From assembly GCA_900756545.1 (NCBI GenBank), contig CAAEKO010000014.1, forward strand, positions 1 to 42,797: 42,797 nt of DNA, read 5' to 3'. Of this stretch, positions 1 to 7,707 are shown piece by piece (the first letter of the stretch is position 1; every line of letters begins with the position of its first letter). The position numbers were made by a program, and so were the translations under genes. The notes under the pieces were generated by a model. It ran no database searches. It saw only the letters and a program-made list of their open reading frames with translations, and was not told the DNA's origin. Source of the stretch: Clostridia bacterium (GTDB taxonomy: Bacteria > Bacillota > Clostridia > UBA1381).

Positions 1-702
1 ACGGCATTAAGCGTACTGTACAAAGATGACGGAAGTACAGTTGGGAATTTTTATCCACGGAAAGAGACAGACGCTGTTTTGGTAGATACAGAAATTATGG
101 CGAAACAGCCGCCCCGGTTTCTGGCCGCAGGCTACATTGATGCACTGGCAAAATATATTGAAATCAAAAACGGGAAAAGATCGGCAGAAGAGAATAATTC
201 TGCGATGGATATTATAACGGCCAATGTATTAGCGGAACATACATATCAAAATCTTACCCGCTTATTGCCTGCCGCATTAGATAGTTTAGAACGGAAAACA
301 CCTACGGACGATCTGGACAGCTTTTTGTTTTTGTCTATTCCTGTTACAGGAATTATCAGCGGGATATCAAAGGGATACGGGCAGTCGGCTATCGGGCATG
401 AATTTTATTACTGTGTCCGTACTTTATTTACCCAGGAGGCGCTTCAATATCTGCACGGAGAAATCGTCGGAATTGGTTTGCTTGTACAGACATATTATAA
501 TCAGACTCCGGAGCTTGTGGCGCCGTTGGCAGATATGATGAAATCCCTATCCATGCCGCTGTCATTGCCGGAAATCGGAATTAGCGGCACAGTGGAAAAT
601 TTTGAACGGATATATAATATGATTTTGAAAAGCCCGTTTGTCGGCGGGGACATAGACAGCCGGAGACGATTCCGGGAAGGGCTTGAAATTGTTATGAGGT
701 AG
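1..702 (+). CDS. Iron-dependent alcohol / glycerol dehydrogenase-like protein, 3' part (5' end outside window)
   Basis: The reading frame is already open at base 1, so the gene starts upstream and about 233 C-terminal residues are visible. The pattern is that of the iron-containing alcohol dehydrogenase / glycerol dehydrogenase superfamily: a VDTEI(M)AK..PRFLAAG..DALAKY segment, whose Asp is the usual first metal ligand, then GHEF and LHGE, which carry the two metal-binding histidines. The N-terminal Rossmann part is not in the window. These enzymes oxidise or reduce polyols and aldehydes with NAD(P); the substrate cannot be read from this part. The stop is followed after 12 bases by the preferred GH3 start, so the two are probably co-transcribed. 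A TTG at 79 lies in frame but sits inside the conserved fold and is not a believable start. Confidence 0.8.
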   Translation, partial: TALSVLYKDDGSTVGNFYPRKETDAVLVDTEIMAKQPPRFLAAGYIDALAKYIEIKNGKRSAEENNSAMDIITANVLAEHTYQNLTRLLPAALDSLERKTPTDDLDSFLFLSIPVTGIISGISKGYGQSAIGHEFYYCVRTLFTQEALQYLHGEIVGIGLLVQTYYNQTPELVAPLADMMKSLSMPLSLPEIGISGTVENFERIYNMILKSPFVGGDIDSRRRFREGLEIVMR

Positions 703-714
703 GAGATGAAAAGT

Positions 715-2337
715 ATGATGACTGAAGATCAGATCAGCACTATTTTAGATGACTTAACATTAGATGAAATGATCGGACAGATGCTTTGCTTCAATCTGGC
801 TGATAAATATACGGAGGATGATATTCGAAATATTGTTAAAAAGACCCATGCCGGTTCCTTTTTTGTAGCGGGCGTACAGCCGGATAGGATAAGGGTATGT
901 ACAGAAATAATCAACCAGCATACAAAGCTGCCGGCTATGATTGCAGCGGACATTGAAAACGGACCGGGACATGTACTTCCTGGTACGGTTAGGCTCCCAT
1001 CTCCCATGGCGTGGGGAGCCTGCAATGATCCCAGCCTTATTGAGGAGGCACATGCCCGGACTGCCGCTGTATGCCGGTTGGCCGGAATCCACTGGTCATT
1101 TTCGCCTATAGTGGATATCAATTATAATCCTGACAATCCTGTTACGAATATCCGTGCGATTTCAGATCAGCCGGCGCAGGTGGAGAAAATCGCCTGTGCC
1201 GCTATACGCGGATTACAGCGAGACGGATGGATTATGGCCGGCTGCAAGCATTTTCCAGGCGACGGGGTAGATGACAGAAACCAGCATTTTTGTACTACGG
1301 TCAACAGCTTATCTAAAGAGGAATGGATAAATACGTATGGCCGTGTCTATCAAGCGATGTTCAGAGAGAATGTGGCCTCTGTCATGGTAGGGCATATTGC
1401 ATTGCCCGCATATGACGAACCGCTTAATGCGTGGGTGGGATATCCGCCCGGAAGTCTGAGCAGACACTTGCAGACGAATCTGCTGCGGGAGGAGCTGGGG
1501 TTTGACGGTTGTATTGTATCGGATGCCCTATCCATGGTAGGAGCCTGTGCTGCCGTACCATATGACAGACTTTCTGTCGAATTTGTAAAAGCGGGCGGAG
1601 ATATGCTTTTGTTCCCCACGGCGGAGTATTTTAATGAAATCAAAAACGCTGTGAAGGCCGGTGAAATTCCAATGGAAAGAATACGGGATGCCGTCCGCCA
1701 TATTCTTATTTTAAAAGACAGAGCCAGACTATTTGAAGATCAGAAAAAATTGCTGCAAAGTATACCAGACCCCTGGGATTTGCAGGCTTTGTCAGATCAA
1801 ATTGGAGAAAAATCCCTGCATGTTGTGCGGGATTTCGACAATATACTTCCCCTGCAGCTTAAACAAGGGGATAAGATTTTGATTTTGAATATAAAAAAAG
1901 ATAAAAATCCAGAAACAGCATTCTTTTGCTGTGATCTGACTGTAGTAGAAGAAGAATTACGAAACAGGGGTTTCCAGGTTAAAAGCTATACCAATGCCGC
2001 GCGGAATGATTTTCAGGCAGAATTAGATGAATGTGCGGCGGTGCTGATCAACTGTAAAATGAGCAGCCAGGATTATGCGGGCGGCTCCCTGCGTATCGGA
2101 TGGCCGCATATTGCACCGTTCTGGCGCGGAGCTGTACTTCGTCATCCCAAAATGGTATTTACCTCTTTTGGCGATCCCTATAAAATATACGATTTTCCTT
2201 ATTTAAAAACATATATCAACGCGTTTTCAGATTCTGAAAGTACACAGCGCGCCTTTGTTAAGGCAATATTAGGAGAAATTCCCTTTTTGGGGAAAAGCCC
2301 TGTGGGCCTGCCGGGATATTTTTCGGCAGAGGTATAA
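715..2337 (+). CDS. Glycoside hydrolase family 3 (beta-N-acetylhexosaminidase / beta-glucosidase-like), cytoplasmic
   Basis: The N-terminal TIM barrel (about residues 5-330) has the GH3 landmarks: a KHFPGDG loop, a VGHIALPAYD segment and IVSDALSM, in which D270 is the expected nucleophile. A smaller C-terminal alpha/beta domain ends in GKSPVGLPG, as in the two-domain NagZ-like branch. There is no signal peptide, so it should act inside the cell on imported oligosaccharides. An ATG at 706 directly abuts the AGGAG at 701-705, so the ATG at 715 (9-base spacing, 540 residues) is the better start. The NagZ-type acid/base loop normally carries Asp-x-His; here it reads N189-Q190-H191, so the Asp partner appears to be Asn. 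Substrate specificity is not readable. Confidence 0.88.
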   Translation: MMTEDQISTILDDLTLDEMIGQMLCFNLADKYTEDDIRNIVKKTHAGSFFVAGVQPDRIRVCTEIINQHTKLPAMIAADIENGPGHVLPGTVRLPSPMAWGACNDPSLIEEAHARTAAVCRLAGIHWSFSPIVDINYNPDNPVTNIRAISDQPAQVEKIACAAIRGLQRDGWIMAGCKHFPGDGVDDRNQHFCTTVNSLSKEEWINTYGRVYQAMFRENVASVMVGHIALPAYDEPLNAWVGYPPGSLSRHLQTNLLREELGFDGCIVSDALSMVGACAAVPYDRLSVEFVKAGGDMLLFPTAEYFNEIKNAVKAGEIPMERIRDAVRHILILKDRARLFEDQKKLLQSIPDPWDLQALSDQIGEKSLHVVRDFDNILPLQLKQGDKILILNIKKDKNPETAFFCCDLTVVEEELRNRGFQVKSYTNAARNDFQAELDECAAVLINCKMSSQDYAGGSLRIGWPHIAPFWRGAVLRHPKMVFTSFGDPYKIYDFPYLKTYINAFSDSESTQRAFVKAILGEIPFLGKSPVGLPGYFSAEV

Positions 2338-2376
2338 TGTGGAAATCCAATATCATGTAGAAAATATGTGGTTTGC

Positions 2377-2405
2377 TTGACAGGTATTTATGAATGCGAT
2401 ACAAT
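2377..2405 (+). promoter_or_regulatory. Near-consensus sigma-A promoter of the two-component system
   Basis: TTGACA at 2377-2382 and TACAAT at 2400-2405 are separated by exactly 17 bases. Predicted transcription starts near 2412, about 33 bases before the preferred regulator start. There is no terminator hairpin between the GH3 stop and this promoter, so read-through from upstream is also possible. Confidence 0.75.
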
Positions 2406-2444
2406 GATGGTAGACAGGAATCTTGCCGAAGGGGGAGCATATTT

Positions 2445-4001
2445 ATGATAGGTATGATAATTATAGACGATGAACCGCTGATCCGAACTACATTATCTGG
2501 CCTGATCGACTACAATAGTATCGGCGTTACATTAAAAGGAACTGCTTCCAGCGCGGAAGAAGCGTTTTCTATGATCGACAAAGATACGGCAATTGTGACA
2601 GTAGACATTAAAATGCCGGGGATGTCGGGCGTTGAGTTTATCGATATTGCGAAGAAGAAGTTCCCATGGCTTCATTTTATTGCTCTTAGCGGATATGACG
2701 ACTTTGAATATGTAAAAAAAATGTTCAAGCTGGGTGCGGAGGATTATTTTTTAAAGACAGAGTTGGATCCGATAGAATTCCAGAAAACGCTGGTCAAGAT
2801 TATAAGGCGTATTCAAAATGAAGGGGAGGCTATCCAAAAGCAGACGGACGATGGATTGAGCGGCTATTTCAAGTATATAATCGGCGGCAGAACAGAACTG
2901 ATTTCTCATGAGGCAATTACAGGTTCTGTGTTTCATGGGAGCGGTAAACATCTTATGGTTGTCAGCCTGTTGGATTACCACAGCTTAATCAGTGGTTTGT
3001 TCGATAAATCCATCCAATCCCTGCAGCGGGAAATAACAGATATATTTAATCGTATTATAGCCGGAGATGAAGGAATTTCATTTTTTCAATACTTAAATGA
3101 TGAATATGTATTTATCCTTGCCGGGAAGAATCAAAAGCAGAGCTGCTACGCGTTTTTTCAGGAAATTGCGTCTGCTTTGAGACACGAGCTGTGCTGTCGG
3201 ATTAATGGGGGAATTAGCAGCCTGTTTCAGGATATAGCGCAGCTTCCTCAAATGTACCAAGAAGCCAGACGGGCTTGTGAGTACTGCTACATTAAGGGGA
3301 ATGGAATACTTTTACAATATAATGAATTTGCCGGGTGTACCGGTGAAATTAATGTAGCAAAAAACATGGAGAAAATTTACTATTACTTGACAACATTACA
3401 ATTTAAAGAGTTCCAGGCAGATATTGAACGCTTGTTTTGTATGGATGGATTGGCAATGGATAATGTGGATCAGGTAAAACAATATCTCAGTCAGGTTTAT
3501 TATGAAATTAAAACCTTCATCCAAAAGAATTATTATGATGTGAAAGACGAATATAAATTTGAGATCGGCCGGAAAGCGCAGCAAAGCGGAGGCGTGCGGG
3601 AATTTATGAAATGGATAGATATGGTTCTGGGAAAAATGGTCAGCGGATACAGGCGTTACAATTTAATGGTGAGTAAGGCGGTTGCCTATGCACATAAAAA
3701 TTATGGGGATCCGGCGCTAAAGCTGAATACGCTGGCCAAAGAATTGTTTGTGACGTATAACCATTTGTCCCGGCTGTTTAAGACGGAAACGGGGACAAGC
3801 TTTAATCAGTATCTTACAGAACTACGGATGCATAAAGCTTTGGAGCTTATCAGCAACAGCGATCTTAAATTATATGAAATTTCGCAGCGTGTCGGGTATC
3901 TGAACTATGAGAATTTCAGCCGGACATTTAAGAATTTCTACGGCAGATCGCCCAAACAGATCTATACGGATAAACGAGAAAAAACGGAGAATAGACTGTG
4001 A
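2445..4001 (+). CDS. AraC-type response regulator (YesN-like)
   Basis: An N-terminal receiver domain (residues 1-120) shows the acidic pair D8/D9, the phospho-acceptor D54 in VTVDIKMPG, and the conserved Lys in YFLKTE near 104. A long middle region is followed by a C-terminal double helix-turn-helix of the AraC/XylS class (about 420-510), with the FSRTFKNFYGRSPKQ signature. The frame is open from 2394, but the GGGGGAG at 2431-2437 fits the ATG at 2445, giving 518 residues. The stop overlaps the kinase start by 3 bases, so the pair is translationally coupled. By family precedent it activates the neighbouring transporter and glycan genes once phosphorylated; the target sites are not proven. Confidence 0.92.
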   Translation: MIGMIIIDDEPLIRTTLSGLIDYNSIGVTLKGTASSAEEAFSMIDKDTAIVTVDIKMPGMSGVEFIDIAKKKFPWLHFIALSGYDDFEYVKKMFKLGAEDYFLKTELDPIEFQKTLVKIIRRIQNEGEAIQKQTDDGLSGYFKYIIGGRTELISHEAITGSVFHGSGKHLMVVSLLDYHSLISGLFDKSIQSLQREITDIFNRIIAGDEGISFFQYLNDEYVFILAGKNQKQSCYAFFQEIASALRHELCCRINGGISSLFQDIAQLPQMYQEARRACEYCYIKGNGILLQYNEFAGCTGEINVAKNMEKIYYYLTTLQFKEFQADIERLFCMDGLAMDNVDQVKQYLSQVYYEIKTFIQKNYYDVKDEYKFEIGRKAQQSGGVREFMKWIDMVLGKMVSGYRRYNLMVSKAVAYAHKNYGDPALKLNTLAKELFVTYNHLSRLFKTETGTSFNQYLTELRMHKALELISNSDLKLYEISQRVGYLNYENFSRTFKNFYGRSPKQIYTDKREKTENRL

Positions 4002-5716
4002 AAAAATATTTTATTAAGATACAAAATAAAATTTTGTTGCTATTTATTTGCGTATTTTTTATTCCCTTTGGAATTTTTTCGATCTATGTCTATAACAATT
4101 TCAGCAAAAATCTGGAAAACAGTGTTCTTCAGAACATCACCCGGGAGATCGAGCAGAATGACAAGCTCCTCTTTTTTAATATATGGTTTACAGAATACAT
4201 ATCACAAAAACTCTGCAATGATCGCTACATTCAAGTCGCCTTTTCAGACTACAACGAGAATAACGATGCTTTGGCACAATATATTGCTGGTATTTTAAAT
4301 GACGTATCTATGGTGCAAGGGATAGTTGTATTCCCCGCCAGCAAAGCCACATTTCATTATGGTTATGATCCTGGAGATAAAGGCTATGTAGATTTCATGG
4401 TTAATTACGGGAAAATCAAAACAACAGATGGGAATCTGCAATGGGTCAGCAGTGTGGAAAACGGCATTATTGTGGCAGGAACAATTCTACGGGATACCAT
4501 GATAACGCGGGATAAACACGAAATTGCCGCGGTATATTTTATTGTCAGCGAGGAATTATTCTCCAATATCATGCGGGATAATCAAGGAAACACGATGATA
4601 TGTGATGAAAATGGAAACATCATTATATCGAATAATAAGGCGTTGTCCAGCTATCTCAGCCTGTGGAATTATTCTTCAGAAATAAACGATTTTGTGTATC
4701 AAAGCCGCGAACAGCATACCTATATCAATGTTGCCCATGAGGATAAAGCGGTCATAAAATATAAATCACAATTTATTGGCTGGTATTTTATTCAAGAGAT
4801 TCCCAAATCCAGACTTTTCAAGGACGTGACATTTCTGCGGCTGGCTGCACTTTCGACGGGTGGAATCAGTTTTGTTCTTATTCTGGTGATTTATCTGCTG
4901 TTTATTCGAAAGCTGTTTCGGCCTATCAGGAATATTGCGGCTGCTATGCGTAGTGTAGTTGTAAATAATTTTGACGTTACGCTAGAAATTCGAACGAATG
5001 ATGAGTTTTCACAGGTGGGGGATGGCTTTAATTACATGGTCAGGGAGCTGCGAAATTTGATTGCGGAGATGGAACAAAGCAATCAAGAGAAGATAAGAGC
5101 GGAAATTGAAGCGCTTCAATATCAGATTAACCCGCACTTTTTATATAATATTTTAGCTGCCGCCAGATTCATCGCCTTGCAGAGAAAAGATGAGGAGGTG
5201 GCGGAAATATTACTGAAGCTGAACCGGCTGTTCCGGGCTCAGCTGCGAAGCATGGATAATATGGTGACAATTAGAGAGGATATACAATATCTGGAGGACT
5301 ACGTATTTTTGCTGAATTTACGCTATGAAAATCAGATTGAGTTCCAGTTTGATATTCGTGACAGTGCACTGGACTGCCGTATTCCCAGCATGATTATGCA
5401 GCCGTTGATTGAGAATGCAGTTGTGCATGGTGTTGGAGAATACATAAAAACCGGACGCAGAAAGCCCTTCATCCGCATTTGCGCCGACCATACAGACAAT
5501 ATTCTGAAAATTAATATATATGACAATGGAAAGGGGATCCCAGAAGAACAACGAATGAGTATGGAAAATGGTATATTCAAGGAAGATGGTCACATCGGTT
5601 TTCAGAATGTGGCAAAGCGTCTGCGATTATATTATGGCGATCGTTTGGAGATTCATATACGATCCGAATTGGATAAATTTACTGATATTAGAATTTGTAT
5701 TAACCTGGATAATTAG
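3998..5716 (+). CDS. Membrane sensor histidine kinase (YesM-like)
   Basis: Transmembrane segment 1 lies at about residues 9-30 and segment 2 at about 283-305. Between them is an extracellular sensor of about 250 residues, of the size expected for a Cache-type domain. A HAMP region follows, then the His_kinase block with QYQINPHFLYN, in which H380 is the phospho-acceptor. The HATPase lobe shows NAVVHG (N box), DNGKGIPEE (G1) and HIGFQNVAKRL. The start is GTG at 3998, overlapping the regulator stop. This LytS/YesM class in Clostridia and Bacilli commonly senses extracellular sugars or the binding-protein complex and sits beside CUT1 transporters, as here. The ligand is unknown. No terminator is seen after the stop. 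Confidence 0.92.
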   Translation: MKKYFIKIQNKILLLFICVFFIPFGIFSIYVYNNFSKNLENSVLQNITREIEQNDKLLFFNIWFTEYISQKLCNDRYIQVAFSDYNENNDALAQYIAGILNDVSMVQGIVVFPASKATFHYGYDPGDKGYVDFMVNYGKIKTTDGNLQWVSSVENGIIVAGTILRDTMITRDKHEIAAVYFIVSEELFSNIMRDNQGNTMICDENGNIIISNNKALSSYLSLWNYSSEINDFVYQSREQHTYINVAHEDKAVIKYKSQFIGWYFIQEIPKSRLFKDVTFLRLAALSTGGISFVLILVIYLLFIRKLFRPIRNIAAAMRSVVVNNFDVTLEIRTNDEFSQVGDGFNYMVRELRNLIAEMEQSNQEKIRAEIEALQYQINPHFLYNILAAARFIALQRKDEEVAEILLKLNRLFRAQLRSMDNMVTIREDIQYLEDYVFLLNLRYENQIEFQFDIRDSALDCRIPSMIMQPLIENAVVHGVGEYIKTGRRKPFIRICADHTDNILKINIYDNGKGIPEEQRMSMENGIFKEDGHIGFQNVAKRLRLYYGDRLEIHIRSELDKFTDIRICINLDN

Positions 5717-5734
5717 TCAGTATGTATAATTAAA

Positions 5735-5803
5735 ATCATAAAATATCACATTTCATCATTTTTTTTCGCCGGTTTGACTGCTATAATAAAGCTATCATAT
5801 AGT
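5735..5803 (+). promoter_or_regulatory. Promoter region of the transporter / secreted-glycan operon
   Basis: Two overlapping possibilities exist. An extended -10 element TGCTATAAT (5779-5787) would start transcription near 5794 and leave the TAGGAG ribosome site (5805-5810) inside the leader. The alternative, TTGACT (5774-5779) with an 18-base gap and TATAGT (5798-5803), would start at the ribosome site itself and is less attractive. Immediately upstream are three ATCAT/ATCAC words at 5735, 5744 and 5755, spaced 9 and 11 bases. That position suits an activator of the AraC class. Confidence 0.55.
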
Positions 5804-5817
5804 TTAGGAGTGGTATT

Positions 5818-6756
5818 GTGAAAGCAGACATCAAAAGACGGAAGCCTGCCGCCCAAAGAAATGAGATAATGCATGATCTTAAATCTCATAAGGAGATTTA
5901 TCTTCTGCTTTTGCCGGCAGTTTTGCTAGTATTTATTTTTAATTATTTGCCGATTCCCGGCTTGGTCATTTCCTTTATGGATTATGATTTCCTGAAGGGC
6001 TTTCATAGCCCGTGGGTCGGATTTCAGAATTTTATTGAGATTTTTACGCTGCCAAACTTTATTGAATCAATAATCAACACACTAAAATTAAGCTTTTTAA
6101 ATTTAACTGTGGTTTTTCTCATTCCGGTTATTTTTGCGTTGCTTTTGAATGAACTTCGCAACATTATTTTTAAGCGCCTTGTACAAACAGTGAGTTATCT
6201 TCCGCATTTTTTTTCCTGGGCGTCTGTGCTGGGAATCGCATACGCGCTTATGTCTAAATACGGCGCCCTGAATACGCTGATTTCCGCAATTAATCTATCG
6301 GCGGAGAAAACCATGTGGCTGACGGAACAGAAATTTTTTATTCCCAATGTGGTTTTTTTGACGGTCTGGAAAAACATGGGATGGGATACGATTATTTATC
6401 TTGCGGCCATGGCGGGAATTGACCAGGGGTTGTATGAGGCGGCCTCCATTGACGGCGCCAACCGTTTTCAAAAATGTATCCATATCACGATTCCGGCGCT
6501 GCTGCCCACAATTACAATTCTGTTCATCCTTGCCACCGGCAGGATATTAACTGATAATTTTGAGTTAATTTATGGTCTGCAAAACACATTTATCGATTTT
6601 GAGGTTATTTCCACGCTTACATATAAATTTGGTATCAAGAATGGCGAGTATTCTCTGGCAACGGCGCTGAGTATGTTCCAGGGGGTAGTGAACTTAATTC
6701 TTGTCGTGATAACGAATGCGGTGTCTAATAAGCTGAGTGAAACCTCGTTGTGGTAA
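5818..6756 (+). CDS. CUT1 ABC sugar transporter permease (LplB/MalF-like)
   Basis: This is a polytopic inner-membrane protein of 312 residues, the usual length of the LplB branch, with about six hydrophobic segments starting with LLPAVLLVFIFNYLPI. The cytoplasmic EAA loop (YEAASIDGAN followed by ITIPALLP, from about residue 206) is the contact site for the ATPase. The start is GTG at 5818, 7 bases after TAGGAG. It should form a heteromeric channel with the next gene, fed by the lipoprotein at 7708. The cluster contains no ATP-binding subunit, as is normal for Firmicutes CUT1 systems that share an MsmX-type ATPase. The imported substrate is probably a di- or oligosaccharide. Confidence 0.92.
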   Translation: MKADIKRRKPAAQRNEIMHDLKSHKEIYLLLLPAVLLVFIFNYLPIPGLVISFMDYDFLKGFHSPWVGFQNFIEIFTLPNFIESIINTLKLSFLNLTVVFLIPVIFALLLNELRNIIFKRLVQTVSYLPHFFSWASVLGIAYALMSKYGALNTLISAINLSAEKTMWLTEQKFFIPNVVFLTVWKNMGWDTIIYLAAMAGIDQGLYEAASIDGANRFQKCIHITIPALLPTITILFILATGRILTDNFELIYGLQNTFIDFEVISTLTYKFGIKNGEYSLATALSMFQGVVNLILVVITNAVSNKLSETSLW

Positions 6757-6769
6757 GGGGGAGTTGAAA

Positions 6770-7678
6770 ATGGAAGAAAAAAGCATATCATATAAAATTT
6801 TTAGTATCTGCAATATATGCGTCATGCTGATGATCATGTTGGTTACAGTCATGCCCCTATGGATTACTTTTGTCCAGTCTTTTAACGAGGGGACAGATAC
6901 GATGATGAACGGTGCGGCGCTTTGGATCAGCAAATTTACATTGGAAAATTATAAACAGCTTCTAACAGATGAAACGATGACCCAGGCGGTATGGATAACG
7001 ATTCTGCGCGTGATAGCAGGTACAGCGCTGGGGATGTTTATTCAGTTTATAACGGGATATGCCCTGGCGATGAAAGGATACAAATGGAAGCGGGCTATTA
7101 CTATTTTCTTCATGATTCCCATGTTTATTAACGGCGGGTTGATTGCAAATTATCTGTTATATTCAAAGCTTAAAATGCTGGATAATTTTCTGGTATATAT
7201 CTTGCCCACGCTGTTTTCCTTTTACAATGTCATTGTCATCAAGTCATTCATCAGTAATTCAATTCCAGTCAGTTTGTTTGAGAGCGCGCGGCTTGACGGC
7301 GCAGGAGAGCTAAGAGTGATCTGGCAGATTGCATTTCCGCTGGCAACGCCGATTATGGCCACTATTGGCCTTTGGCTGGCGGTATTTCATTGGAACGATT
7401 ACACATCTACATTATATTATGTTATCACAAAAACGAATCTATATACATTACAGTATAAACTAGTAAGCCTGATTAAAGAAACAGAACGTATTCAGCAGAT
7501 GCTGGCAGCGGCAGCGCAGGAAGGGAAGACAGCGCAGGTACAGTCGTCGGTAACCTTTACCTCAGATTCTCTCGTAGCGGCACAGGTTATGCTGACGACG
7601 GCGCCAATTATCATCGTATATCCATTTTTACAGAAATATTTTGTCAAAGGCGTGACATTAGGCTCAGTTAAAGAATAA
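6770..7678 (+). CDS. CUT1 ABC sugar transporter permease (YtcP/MalG-like)
   Basis: This is the second membrane subunit. It is 302 residues when started at the ATG at 6770, which has GGGGGAG (6757-6763) at ideal spacing; an in-frame ATG at 6737 lies within the previous gene. About six hydrophobic segments are visible, and the EAA-type loop reads FESARLDGAGELRVIW followed by FPLATP. The C-terminus, with KYFVKGVTLGSVKE, is typical of MalG-like permeases (FVKG..GAVKG). The gap to the preceding permease is only 13 bases, so co-expression is expected. Confidence 0.92.
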   Translation: MEEKSISYKIFSICNICVMLMIMLVTVMPLWITFVQSFNEGTDTMMNGAALWISKFTLENYKQLLTDETMTQAVWITILRVIAGTALGMFIQFITGYALAMKGYKWKRAITIFFMIPMFINGGLIANYLLYSKLKMLDNFLVYILPTLFSFYNVIVIKSFISNSIPVSLFESARLDGAGELRVIWQIAFPLATPIMATIGLWLAVFHWNDYTSTLYYVITKTNLYTLQYKLVSLIKETERIQQMLAAAAQEGKTAQVQSSVTFTSDSLVAAQVMLTTAPIIIVYPFLQKYFVKGVTLGSVKE

Positions 7679-7707
7679 ACCAGTATGCATTTTAAGGAGG
7701 AGAATTT

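Noticed and set aside
79..81. TTG at 79 as the start of the first gene
   Set aside because: The frame is open from base 1 with family-like sequence ahead of the TTG, and the TTG is inside a conserved strand of the dehydrogenase fold.
5717..5817. Catabolite-repression (cre) site near the operon promoter
   Set aside because: I found no match to the TGnAAnCGnnnnnnCA-type palindrome in the intergenic stretch.
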